Below are positions 46,784 through 57,156 of a stretch of 64,000 nucleotides of DNA, piece after piece. The notes beneath the pieces are model-generated. The model was given only the letters and a program-made list of their open reading frames with translations, searched no databases and was not told where the DNA came from. The stretch is from Xiphydria camelus. Its lineage: Eukaryota; Arthropoda; Insecta; Hymenoptera; Xiphydriidae. The DNA lies in contig OY783195.1 of the NCBI GenBank assembly GCA_963678675.1, forward strand, positions 22,716,387 to 22,780,386. Direction: 5' to 3'. The translations under genes and the position numbers were made by a program. Every line of letters starts with the position of its first letter. Within the stretch, counting starts at the first letter, position 1.

Positions 46784-47420
46784 ATTTGATTTGATTTGAT
46801 TTGATTTATTCGATAAACGCCAAGCGGCAATATACAAATTTTACAACATCCTCCAATAAGGCAAATTAGAGTAATTAATGACGCGATTTATCATCCAACA
46901 TGCTCACTCATTCAATTATCCGACCAACTTTTTCATTCCCGCAGTGAAACTCGATACCGAGCAACCAAAGAAGTCGATATCCTGATGACACGTATTTACG
47001 ATATGCACAACTCTATTATACGGGCCATACGCTACGTAATTCTTATTAGATTTCCGAGGCTCCAGTAATCTTCTCGACCTCAGACCAACCCTCGAACATA
47101 CGAGACCGAAGTCCGCCAATATTTTCGGCGAGTCTATAAACCGGTTAACTGTTTTGTAGAAGAACAGCAGTTCAACAATGAGTCTACGACTCTTTAAACT
47201 ACTAATATTGTACATCTTATAAATCTCGCTAAGATCGCATACGTTCGTGTCCCGCAAACGATACAGTAACAGCTTGCAAAATTTTCTTTGTACATTCTTC
47301 ACCCGATTAATATGTACATCCGTGAACGGAGACCAGACAACCGCACCGTATTCGAGAATTGATCTAACAAACGCCGAATATAACAGAATCAGGGTAGACG
47401 CATTTACAAAATCCATATAT
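46784..47420 (-). mobile_element. 5'-truncated LINE (non-LTR retrotransposon) with pentamer tail
   Basis: On the minus strand, the C-terminal end of a LINE reverse transcriptase ORF is followed by about 100 bp of 3' UTR (tatattgccgcttggcgttta) and a tail of aatcaaatcaaatcaaatca repeats (46784-46808). A tandem short-repeat tail and truncation at the 5' side are hallmarks of target-primed reverse transcription. Target-site duplications were not found. Confidence 0.85.
46916..47416 (-). pseudogene. C-terminal fragment of LINE reverse transcriptase ORF2
   Basis: 166 residues, open to the stop. The start LLYSAFVRSILEYGAVVWSPF is the usual segment after the reverse-transcriptase palm/thumb in Jockey/CR1-type LINEs (LY.ALVRS.LEY...VW.P), followed by HINRVKNVQRKFCKLLLYR and a basic C-terminal tail. 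The catalytic YADD region and the endonuclease domain lie upstream and are absent because the insertion is 5'-truncated, so it cannot be active. No frameshift in the part that remains, which suggests a fairly recent insertion. The exact clade cannot be settled from this piece. Confidence 0.85.
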
Positions 47421-49202
47421 TATTATAATTTTGTAATAAAATTGAATATATTCTATAAATATAACATAAATATTCAAGCGCGCGCTATGATTCTAGTAAA
47501 TTATAAAACTGCTTATATTTTCATCCTTTACTTATCTATAAATTTCTAGTATGGTTTTCACCCTTTAGCGACGACCCTCCGTCAATATAAAAAAATGCGT
47601 ACGGAATGTCTTGACCTCCTTCACAGTCACCCCGAGTTTCATGAAAGTTGCGGAAGATGACATCTTCGAATGTTCCCTCGCAAGTGGTCCTGCTCGTTTC
47701 CTTTCCCCTCCACCCTTCGTATATAAATGGGCCCATTTGAAGGATCCGCCGAATAGCCATGACTTACACGCAATTTAGGGTTCCGCCCTTGACCTATCTT
47801 TTGATTAAAATCGATTTGGCACATCTGACAAAACTCGCAGCGCCCGAGAAAGAACTAACCTAAGATAGGAAGCAATTTCCAAGTTTTCAGTACAAAAGCG
47901 TGTGTCCCGCTCGTCGCCGTAGCTGTACGCGAAACACTCAATTCAACGATTATTTACGAATGATACGATACAAACAGAGAGTGCGAACGACGTGACGTTT
48001 GAATAACCACAAGATCGAGCGTCGAGTAGTGATGATCGCAATTCGTGGTCCCCTAAATGCGAAAGAGCGACGCCCTCGTTTCCCATTCCGCTCGAAAGCT
48101 CAAGAGAAAAAACATTTCTCCCCTCCCCATATCTCTCTATATCTCCACCGTCGCAGTCTTCACTCTCCCTCTCGTTATATAACCGTCTCTCGCGCCACTT
48201 TATCTTTCAGTTTTACCCCGTCAAAGGGATTGAAAACCGTATAAAAAAATTGCAGTCTCTCTCGATACGGCTCGTGCAGCGAACATAGGGAGCACTCGCG
48301 TCTTTGAAAGAAAGAGTGGAAAAGGAGAAAGAGGGAAAGAGGAAGGAGAGAGAAATGGGGGAAAATAAAAAGAGAGATAAAAAAATCAAGAGCAAGGAGG
48401 GAGCTTTTGTATTTGGCCCGTTATAATTAGCGTGCCCGGAGGAATTCACGTTCCATTCTCCGGAGTCGCCGAAGAACGAGGCTCCGCGTCACGACTACGT
48501 CGCGTCGCATTAAGATCTGCGTTGCTGGAGCACGTGCCCCGTATCTCTATCCCCTTCCCTTCCGATCGCTCTAAGAGAATCCTCGCAAAAAGCGGCGTTA
48601 GAGGTAATCCTCCGTTCGCAACTCGCTCGTCGAGCGATCCGGAGACGGATATCGATGGGCTCAATCGCGTCTTTATCGTCGAAGTATGTAAGTAGTTATA
48701 CAGTCAAACACCTGCGACGCGCCACTCCCGGGATATCGCCTATTCGAGTGTTTGTTTCGCAGGATAAAGGCGAGTCGCGATACTTTTGCCTATTATATAA
48801 TATAAACGACATTTTGGAAAAATACAAAGTAAAGATAATCTGAAAAAACAGGGGAAGCACACTTTTGGCGGAACTTTCGGTTTCAAGATTCGAACTACTT
48901 AGAGGTTTGCTGTATCTTCCGGTATCCTGCACTTGTTTATCAGATGCGCGCATTTCGGGTCAATAAACGTGTGAAAAAAGTTTAAATCGAGACCAAAGTA
49001 TCACCAATTCGCTCTTCTCATAAAAAAAAATGCAATCTGCATACATATTTAATATCACATGAAAAAGAACATGTTCGAGAAAATAATTATTCGTACAATT
49101 ATAAGCGCAATTCTCTCTACAATGTTGTGGCGTCATCAAAATGCGAAAAAGACGCACTTATGTCAATCAACGAGTGCGAGAGAGTTAGACTTACAACTCT
49201 AT
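47421..49202. other. Spacer with GA/CT-rich and CpG-rich parts, no gene assigned
   Basis: Two overlapping minus frames at 47536-47824 show no family I know. 48290-48400 is purine-rich. 48430-48720 is CpG-rich with overlapping frames. A TATA-like ttatataa lies at 48176. Nothing supported as a gene. Confidence 0.3.
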
Positions 49203-49445
49203 CCCAGGTAGCAGTGGCACGTCAAACTCACGTCAATATTTCGTCACTCGATTCGTCGAAATAACGTGATTAGTTCGGTTATAATGTCGTCATAAATGAC
49301 GTGATTATGTCTCGTTAAAGAGACGTCATACTTCGACGTCAATATGTCGTCACTATAGTCACGTTTTATTTACGTTCGTTTTTATTGATTCGGGTCGTCA
49401 TATTGACGTTAAAAGTTACGTGATAATGCCATCCTAAAGACGTCA
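49203..49445. promoter_or_regulatory. Left subterminal ACGT-core repeat cluster
   Basis: More than ten copies of acgtga, gacgtca, gtcgtcac and related motifs within 240 bp, in both orientations. The same motifs fill the right end, so they are probably transposase- or DUF4806-protein-binding sites needed for transposition. This is inference from symmetry. Confidence 0.6.
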
Positions 49446-49780
49446 CACTTTAAAATCTTATTCTCAGTGAAAAGCTTTGCAATATTATTTAAACTCAAGG
49501 AAATTTTAAAGAAGAGTGTAAAAAATGTAAGTAAAGCTCTAGTCGCAATATTGTTAAACAGTGAAATATGATCATTAGAATTACAATAATAGGCATTGAA
49601 AAATATTAATACACAATTGCATATTCGAGAAATAACATCTACATATATTTGAGAATATACATATATATGTACGTAATACATATTGTATGTTAAAACTTCT
49701 AACGTACGGTATGTGTATAACTTCTAACGTACGTGTTATGTATTTCGGTACTATTGAAGGATATTATACATTAATTATTC

Positions 49781-51871
49781 CTAAGTATAAATCGAGTGTA
49801 TTAAAGGCAACGAAACCCAACAATCTTTATCATTCTTTTGAGTAATAGGTAGAACTAGACATTTAGCAGTAATAACGTTGATAGGCCATGTTTCATAATC
49901 ATTTGAAATTCCTGTGATGACATAAATATCTAATTCTTTAGAATCTATTGGATTACAATATAATGATGTATGAAATGAAAATCGTTTCCCGACTATCGTA
50001 AAAGAATTGTTGTGATCCATCAAAATATTATGAATTTGCACAACTGATCTAGATTCTTTTATAAGGCAATACGAATCAGCTTTAGAATATGCATGGACAG
50101 AAATCTGGAAATTCTGCAAGCGTAGTTGTTTAAATTGTTTACTGTTTCTGAAAATAATATTTGTAGGAAGAGGGCCACAGTTATATTCAAATTTAGGAAT
50201 TATTGGTCCTTTTAATTTGATATTTTCATTAATAAATGCACTTTCAATTTCACTTATACGGCGGCAAATTTGCTGTAGTGGTCTATTAGGTGACTTCACT
50301 AAGCGTTTAATTTGTCCTAAAAAGTTTTCGAAAACAAACGCTGAGAAATTATCCAAAGGTCCATACATTTCTGCATCATCGCTGAGGTGAGATAACATAT
50401 GAATATTATGAATTAAAAATTGTTTGCCATACAATTTTTCACAATGCTTAACAAATACGTTTAAAACATTGCCAGCAGTCCTGCAGCCGAATGTGGAAAT
50501 GTGTTTGTATGAAATCAGAATAGTAATAGCAGAATGAAAGAGCAAGAAATGTTCATATATCGAGGGATCTACGATATTTCTTAATACAATCGGACCTAGG
50601 TATAATACAAAAGTTCTAAATTCTGTTGCTTTCCAGCGTGGCAATTCTTCCAAGCTGCGGGGTTTGCGGTTAAACTCTACAGGAATGTAAAATCGCGATG
50701 ACAATAAGCGTTCTGATAATAGATGAACTGATCTACTGCCTAGGCGGACTTGTAAAGAACCAGAAATCCAAGTATTTAATAACTTTTTAGCAACACCTAA
50801 ACATACATTATGCATATAATCTATGGGGAAATTTGACACTAATCCTATTGTTGGAATTTTCGATAAAGGTGAAACGCCTAAGTGGTGGTCGCTATCTATT
50901 TGTAGAGAGAATGAAGTATCAGTTCTCTTAGGCGCATGAATACCTTGCAATGTAACTCTTCCATCGACATACTCGCCAGATTCTGTACATTTTTCACAAG
51001 AAGAGTATCCGCCATGAGATTTTATACATTTTAAGTATGCCCTAGCTGGAGCATCGCAAACGAAGCTATGTAAAGTGACAATATATTTTTTGTTATCAAG
51101 TTTAATGCCATTTTCCAATAAATGACTAAGATCATTTACAAAATTTTCTAAAAACTCGGTTAGTGGCTTTGGTTTGCCGTTGCCACAAAAAATTCCAACA
51201 ACAAAAGGTTGACATTTTATTTTTTTTATTAACCCCAAAATAGGCCACAACTGCGTTTTCGAACTTGCAAATAAGGGCAAACCATCAACATTGAAACTTA
51301 TTTCTATTACATTACTAGAAATATCCTTCAGATATGGGGAAATTACTTTTTTAATTCCATTCAATAAACCCAAGTGGCAGTATTCCCCGTTTTCTAGTTT
51401 CTTAGTGTCTATATTTAATTTAGTTACTAATAAACTTCGTGAATCAAGCGGTAAATCTGGATGATAGGGCGAAAGAATGTGTAATAGATCATTAACTGTC
51501 GAGCGAGGTACATTCCTAGTTATTGCCCAAAGTCTCAGCTTCTGAGAGAGATCAGGTGTTTCAATCGTACTGCTACTATCGGAAAGCATTTCAAAAGTAT
51601 CATTGTTATAGACTAATTCTGATGTGGTAGCACTGTCATTCAAAAATACGCGATTCATGTGGGTACTATTTTGAAGTAGCGGTGAAACATTGCTATCACA
51701 ATCGCTTCTATATACATTTTCGCTTTTATGATTATGTGCAATAGACTCCTTCGTTACTTGAATTCTATTACTTTCCTGTTTTATTTCATGTAATGCATTT
51801 TCGACAGCTTTTGCAATTTTTCTATTCCGCTGACGTTTCCCTGTAGTTGCATTTGTCGTCTTTCTGCTCAT
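49781..51871 (-). CDS. Transposase-like protein, CACTA/EnSpm (CMC)-type, 696 aa
   Basis: A single open exon. The N-terminus is basic (GKRQRNRKIAK, residues 11-21), followed by a Ser/Asn-rich linker to about 105. The conserved region then runs: SFNVDGLPLFASS (192-204, with D196 a candidate first catalytic Asp), QLWPILGLI, PFVVGIFCGNGKPKPL, SFVCDAPARAYLKC (D273), a CEKC pair (292-295), FPIDYMHNVCLGVAKKLL (D351 and H354), KPRSLEELPRWKATEFR (403-419), HNIHMLSHLSDDAEMYGPLDNFSAF and FENFLGQIKRLV (E515). These motifs are typical of a large family of animal transposase-like proteins related to plant CACTA tnp2 (DG.P, DYMH..CLG). The catalytic assignment is my inference. The ATG at 51871 lies three bases after the stop of the DUF4806 gene, so both could come from one transcript. 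No stop or frameshift breaks the frame. Confidence 0.85.
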   Translation of the reverse strand: MSRKTTNATTGKRQRNRKIAKAVENALHEIKQESNRIQVTKESIAHNHKSENVYRSDCDSNVSPLLQNSTHMNRVFLNDSATTSELVYNNDTFEMLSDSSSTIETPDLSQKLRLWAITRNVPRSTVNDLLHILSPYHPDLPLDSRSLLVTKLNIDTKKLENGEYCHLGLLNGIKKVISPYLKDISSNVIEISFNVDGLPLFASSKTQLWPILGLIKKIKCQPFVVGIFCGNGKPKPLTEFLENFVNDLSHLLENGIKLDNKKYIVTLHSFVCDAPARAYLKCIKSHGGYSSCEKCTESGEYVDGRVTLQGIHAPKRTDTSFSLQIDSDHHLGVSPLSKIPTIGLVSNFPIDYMHNVCLGVAKKLLNTWISGSLQVRLGSRSVHLLSERLLSSRFYIPVEFNRKPRSLEELPRWKATEFRTFVLYLGPIVLRNIVDPSIYEHFLLFHSAITILISYKHISTFGCRTAGNVLNVFVKHCEKLYGKQFLIHNIHMLSHLSDDAEMYGPLDNFSAFVFENFLGQIKRLVKSPNRPLQQICRRISEIESAFINENIKLKGPIIPKFEYNCGPLPTNIIFRNSKQFKQLRLQNFQISVHAYSKADSYCLIKESRSVVQIHNILMDHNNSFTIVGKRFSFHTSLYCNPIDSKELDIYVITGISNDYETWPINVITAKCLVLPITQKNDKDCWVSLPLIHSIYT

Positions 51872-51874
51872 TGT

Positions 51875-53989
51875 TTAAGGATTCTGTTTCTTCAATTCTT
51901 GAATTTTGTACCGTTGAGGTGCGTGTTTAAGCCAAATTTTGATACTGTCGTTGATTTCTTGTTCTGAACAATCAGTTGAGTTTATTGCACCTGGAATTAA
52001 ACAATTTCAAACAAGTTTGTTAAACATATTGCCACTCAAAATACAAGAGTAATCTGTTCCACCACTCTGATGTGTAATGGGAATTTGTAGCGGCACGCAG
52101 CATAACTCATTCTTCAAAGTATGTCAGAATACTTACGAACGACGGCAGTCTTCAACTTTAGTTGTGAAAAAACTTTCTTATCTGCACGCTTGCCAAAGAA
52201 ACTATATTCTTTTGCGAGATTGTCTGTTATGCATCGACGTAATATATTATTTACTTTGGATGATGTGTTTTTACCGCCCAATTGTGATAGGTATGTAGAC
52301 TGAAACAAAACGTTATTCCTTTTTTGTATAGGCTTATTTATGTCTGGAAATATGTTGTGATGTGACTTTTGAAATTGAGTTAAAGTGATAAATTGAATTC
52401 TTGAATTGCGGTATACGTATATGTATGCTATTCATATGATTTACGAAGTATGATAATAAAAAGAAGTAATCAAATATAGAGAAGCTTGAATCAAATTATA
52501 TGTCAATATGTTTATAAGTAAAGAGACAATTCTTACGAAGCCAATCAAATTTTCTTTTTCTTCTAAATAACGTTCGAATCCATCTAGATCATCAGTAGTA
52601 TTAATCGGTAAATTTGATGGTAAATGTGCTGCTTGACATTGGTTTAACGTGGCAGTTGTTGACTGCTTTTCAATCCATCGAAGTATTTGGGTATTTTGTT
52701 CTTTTATAATAAAAATTTCTCGTAATAACTTCCGTTGAAACACTACAATAAATTAATCAAAGTATTGGTAAAAATATATAGACATACGTCTGTTAATTTT
52801 CCTACATAACATCTGTATATTAGGTTGGCGGAAACGTTTTGTCGTATTGCAATATGTGCAGGCAATTTTACCCGCACATATTGAAATATTGGATTTCAAA
52901 TATAATTACCATAGGCTTACCGATATTATTAACATTATTTGCTGCTAGGTCATCTAAATCATTATTCAAAGTACCGGTAGATTGCGATACTTTTGAAAGA
53001 TGAGAGATCGTTGAATGAGATGGTTGAACTGAATAATCATCATCATTTCTTGTATTAATAGAATGTGGATCGGAATTAACTAAAAAATATTCAGATCATA
53101 CATTTCTAATTCATACAAAGATATGATACAAAACTGTTAAATAGCTTATTTCATGTAATAAGATTGCTCGTAATTGTTGGATCATGTCCATAAAATGATA
53201 CAAATCAAGTTTTAAATTTCCTATAATTATTTAATGAAGGCTCAATTTGAAAATCTTCTTAAATTTATCGAAATGCCAGCGCGAAAAATATAATCAGCCA
53301 TGTTCATTAATAATTCTTCAGGTGTACGTACCATCCTCTCCCAGTTTCAATCTTTTGCACTCAGAACCAGACTTTTTATAGATTTCTACCTTCGGTGGTC
53401 TAGGAAGAAGACTGATATTTTCTTCGTCACTCGAATCAGACAAAATTTTGCGGGTAGCAGAGACTTTTCTCTTCCACGATTGCTTTTTTTTTGGTGTTTC
53501 AATACCTGACTGTATATCTGAGGTTACTTCGGCTTGTTTTATTTTATACGAAGCTTTTTCAAAATCATCTGTATAGAAATATAATGATTATAGTTTTTTA
53601 ATATCGAATTGAAGAATCTGATGAAATAAAAAAAAATGTTATCGAACGATATCTCGTGCATTCGTTCAGCGCTCAACCATATCACAAAGAAAAGATAATG
53701 AGGAGCTCCAAAAATTCGGCTTTACGTTGTTATCCCCCTTTTGTTAAGAAGGAATAAGCATATGTGTGTACTTACCGCACTCAAAAAAACGACGGCAAAT
53801 ACCATACACTGTCCAGGTCTCCTCATCTGGATTTTCCCCACGTTTTAATAATTTATTGTATTCATTTTGCGTCTTGCATGGTGGCCACAAGACTTCTTTT
53901 TTTCGTGGCGTTAACCAGCGGCTATTTACTACAGCTATGCCGCCTGCACATTCCTCGGAAGCAGAAAACTCGACGCCTACATATGTCAT
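51875..53989 (-). CDS. DUF4806-domain protein, six exons, 364 aa; companion gene of the transposon
   Basis: My splicing gives exons 53776-53989, 53332-53568, 52921-53079, 52537-52742, 52137-52299 and 51875-51990; total 1095 nt including the stop. Every intron (207, 252, 178, 237 and 146 bp) starts GT (GTAAGT, GTACGT, GTAAGC, GTAAGA, GTAAGT) and ends AG, and all phases join without a break. Residues 1-71 hold a motif typical of these proteins (VVNSRWLTP, VLWPP, ENPDEETWTVYGI). The middle (72-240) is a Lys/Ser/Asp-rich linker. Residues about 245-327 are the DUF4806 domain: LPINTTDDLDGFERYL, then YLSQLGGKN, VNNILRRCITDNLAKEYSFFG and KVFSQLKLKTAVV. The C-terminal exon ends LKKQNP. The domain has no known biochemical role; its fixed position beside the transposase suggests an accessory DNA-binding or regulatory role. 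The start is the first ATG in the open exon; an upstream non-coding exon is possible. Confidence 0.85.
52040..52105 (+). repeat. Solo copy in intron 5 of a repeat also present near the right end
   Basis: gccactcaaaatacaagagtaatctgttcc...ggaatttgtagcggcacgcagc resembles ccgctcaaagtacaagagtaaatttcgctg...ggaaacttagtcgcacgcagc at 54628-54681. It lies inside the intron between exons 5 and 6 of the DUF4806 gene. Confidence 0.55.
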
Positions 53990-54584
53990 TATACGCGACG
54001 TCTTATACAGTCACTCTTTTTTCGCTCGCTCTCACTTTTATTTTCCTGTCACTTTGCTGCTTTAAGAAATCGTATATGCACTGCACTGAAAATGCCACGA
54101 ATGTTCGAATATCGTTTGAACTGTACGGGACTACCGACGTGACTGAACCGAAATTTTCAAACTCAAAGAAATAAACCGTTTCTGCCGTGGTGACGGTACG
54201 TTAGTATAGGGAAAGACCCACCTCGGTCTACGGCATTTGGTCAGCACATGGAACTCATTAAACGCGGATACCAAGGAAAGTGGCAGGTAACACGGGTACC
54301 CGCAATGCCGTGATTTTCTATTCCGTTGGAGTTCTTGTAAAAAGTATCCCGCAGAGGTATCAAGGGAAAATCCCGTTTATTTCCGTTATTTGTAATTTTA
54401 TGAAAATATATTTCAAATAAAATTTGTTTGGTATTGAAAGATACATATGGTAGATGCAACAGATTTTCAATGACACGCATTATTTACGAGATATGAAGGT
54501 TACTTTCATCTTTTTAAGTGGAATTCGGTATTTTAATTCCTACAAAAGTAGTAGAGCTCGTCAAGATGAACAAAAAAAGGTAAA

Positions 54585-54750
54585 AGGTGAAATGTCCATT
54601 CGCTGAACCGTTTGTGAGATATTTCCGCTCAAAGTACAAGAGTAAATTTCGCTGGGCGCTGGAAACTTAGTCGCACGCAGCGCAATTTACTCTTGTACTT
54701 TGAACGAAAATATCTCACAAACTTTTCAACTGATGGGTATTTCATCTTAT
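54585..54750. repeat. Internal hairpin near the right end of the transposon
   Basis: The arms about 54588-54655 and 54676-54750 pair: gtttgtgagatatttccgct with the complement of cgaaaatatctcacaaac, and caaagtacaagagtaaattkcgctg with its complement. The right arm ends cattcatct-like. It may be a MITE nested in the transposon or a regulatory hairpin of the element. Confidence 0.7.
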
Positions 54751-54794
54751 ACATTTCTTACAGTTACACACCTGATTATGCGTAGGGAAATAAT

Positions 54795-54967
54795 AAATTA
54801 TGTGACTGTTTCGTCAACAAATTACGTGAAAAAAACGTCATTTCAATGACGTCATAATATGATCTTCAAATAACACGTGATTAAAACGTCGAATTTAAGG
54901 CATATGACGTCGTCGACGAACAATCACCTTCAAGCGACGTGAATATGACGTGTCACTGCTACCTGGG
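54795..54967. promoter_or_regulatory. Right subterminal ACGT-core repeat cluster
   Basis: Motifs such as attacgtgaaa, aacgtcat, tgacgtcat, acacgtgatt, tatgacgtcgtcgacg and gcgacgtgaatatgacg mirror the left end. The promoter of the DUF4806 gene should also lie between here and 53989, but I see no clear TATA box. Confidence 0.55.
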
Positions 54968-56749
54968 ATGACGTGGCTCCATTTTTAAATGTCGTTTTCC
55001 AGCTCAAATAACGCCGAATACGAAAAATGAATAAATACGAGGTAGATGATTTTGTCTAAATTTTTCGAATCTGCAAACAAAAATTGTGAGAAAATCGAAT
55101 CGCAAATTACTTTTAATTCTATACAGAATCGAACCACTTAGAAATTTATTTCGACACATTTGTCGAATACTCGATAATTAATATTCTTCGTCGTTATGCT
55201 CTCTGCACCCATTTTGAATACAACATTGCAACTAGAAATTGTACAGCGATGTGTCAACTTAACCACGTAGTCTACCGTAGATTTGTCCTAACTCGATCTT
55301 CCGCAGGAAATGGCACAATTCTAGCGACATATATAATCGGATTTAGGTTCCCTCCGAGTAATACCTTCGGATAACGGCTGAGTTGAGTGCATCGTTCGGT
55401 CAATGTTTCTTTCAAGTATATCGATGATTACCTGTAGGTATCAGCCGCTATTTCGTTCAAATCCGACTTCGCAACGCTGACGAAAATCGACGCCAGTTTT
55501 TCCCCGTCTTCTTTCCCTTCGAATGCTCCGCACCTTCTTCTCCCCTTCTGTTTCCTCTCCCAACCTTTCCATACTAAATATTTCCCCTCCAATACGCCCA
55601 GCATCCCCGCGGCACTACAGGGCCTCGCGGCTTCGTCGCGCGAGCGCTAAAACCGCCGGTGCTGCGACGACATCGCTGTACTCGCCGCGCTCGCAACGTC
55701 ACGGGAGTTCCAACTATGCACGGTCGCGACTATGTCGTCGCGCGTCTCATGGATATAGCTCTTTCGCGGGCGCGGATATTCGCTCGTCGGACCGCGAGCG
55801 TTTCGGCGCCTATACGCCGTCGCCACTTTGCCCGAAGAATGCAGGCGGAAAATGCTCCGGCCTATGTGTACGCGAGTCCAGAGAGTGGTGTAGAAGGCAC
55901 GCCGATGGTGCCAGTAGAGAGCGGGATGGGGGTGTGGGATGGAGATGCAGAGGTGTTTTCTTTGGATTTACGTGACACCACGCGCACTCGGCTCTCTCCG
56001 ATATAACCGAGCAGATCGAAGCAGAGGTTCCATTCCGCGGTATGCTCGACCGCCCCCCGGGAATGTGGGCCCTCGGCCCGACAACGGTGCAATTCTCTCT
56101 CCCTCTCTCTCTCTCTCTCTCTTTCACCTTCTTCTCTCTCCATCCATCCTCGTCTCTCTCTCTCTCTCTCTCTCTCTACCCCGGCTTCGCGCGACACTCC
56201 ACACCCGACCCAACCTAACCTAACTTCACCCGAGCAAACCCAACCAACTCGAGCTAGCCCGCCACCGCCACCCACCAGCCAGCCCCATCCCCCTCTCCAA
56301 CCCCACGTCGACATTCCCACCCGCTACTTACTCCGCTACTCCGGAGCTGCTCAACGCGCCCGCACTTTGTTCGAGAGTAGATATAGCACGACCGTTGGAG
56401 AGGTTCGGCGAGGTGGCGACGTAGAGGTACCTACGTAGTCGTAGAGAGCGAGCGAGAGAGGGCCAGGGGGTGCGGCCGCGCCGAAGAGGGGCGCAGGGGT
56501 GGAGGGCGATACCGCGCGGCTCCAGGGCAGCTAATCGATAATCGGGGTTAATAAATGTATAATTGCCGTCGGACGGACAGTCGGGAATTCGGCGCGTTGA
56601 AAGCCCCCGGGATCTGTCGATCGTGCGAGCGCTCGCCTTTTGATAAATGGCTCCGCATTACACCTTAGACCTTCCCGCCACTAGTCGCGACATTGAGTGA
56701 ATAATGACCCCGCGATGTCACACTCCGCGGGGAAATTCGTTCTAATAAG
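54968..56749. other. AT-rich then CpG-rich block before the gap, no gene assigned
   Basis: 55.5-56.7 kb is CpG-rich with overlapping frames (55523-55975, 55659-56006, 55862-56320), none with a recognisable domain. (CT)n tracts lie at 56100-56122 and 56153-56177. cctaacctaac near 56211 contains two CCTAA units, too few for a telomeric array. The block could be the promoter or first exon of a gene that continues past the gap. Confidence 0.3.
56153..56177. repeat. (CT)n microsatellite
   Basis: An uninterrupted tract, with another at 56100-56122. Both lie in the CpG-rich block. Confidence 0.95.
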
Positions 56750-56949
56750 NNNNNNNNNNNNNNNNNNNNNNNNNNNNNNNNNNNNNNNNNNNNNNNNNNN
56801 NNNNNNNNNNNNNNNNNNNNNNNNNNNNNNNNNNNNNNNNNNNNNNNNNNNNNNNNNNNNNNNNNNNNNNNNNNNNNNNNNNNNNNNNNNNNNNNNNNNN
56901 NNNNNNNNNNNNNNNNNNNNNNNNNNNNNNNNNNNNNNNNNNNNNNNNN
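56750..56949. other. Assembly gap, 200 N
   Basis: Exactly 200 undetermined bases. Sequence to the left is CpG-rich and to the right AT-rich. The true gap size is probably unknown. Confidence 1.
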
Positions 56950-57156
56950 TTTATATATAAATCTTGAACATGGCGATCTTAAATGATTTCAAATATTTTT
57001 TGGAGAATATTTTACGTATCAATTTTTGTTGGCACTGAATGAACATGCCGCCTTTTTTTTTACAGAGAATCTGTTTTTGTGGGGGGATTTCACTACTTCT
57101 TGGAATTTATTCATCAGGAGAATATGTAGGCACATGTAGGAGAATAGCTTTTTATT

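Larger units (their letters stand above)
49203..54967 (-). mobile_element. Apparently complete two-gene TIR transposon (5.77 kb)
   Basis: The ends read CCCAGGTAGCAGTGGCACGTC (49203) and, inverted, CCCAGGTAGCAGTGACACGTC (to 54967). Similarity continues inward (tcacgtc) for about 32 bp. An AT dinucleotide lies outside each end and may be a 2-bp target duplication, but it is self-complementary and so not decisive. Dense acgtga/gacgtca motifs fill the first 240 bp and last 170 bp. Both genes inside, a six-exon DUF4806 gene and a 696-aa transposase-like ORF, are open on the minus strand. Intact frames, intact splice sites and matching ends make an autonomous, fairly recent copy plausible. The superfamily is best compared with CMC (CACTA/EnSpm-like), though the termini do not start with CACTA. 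Confidence 0.85.

Noticed and set aside
53764..54174. 136-aa plus frame opposite the first DUF4806 exon
   Set aside because: Antisense to a well-supported exon on the minus strand; hydrophobic, low information, no family.
56205..56225. CCTAA telomere-like motif
   Set aside because: Only two adjacent units in a cytosine-rich stretch. An insect telomere would need a long TTAGG/CCTAA array.
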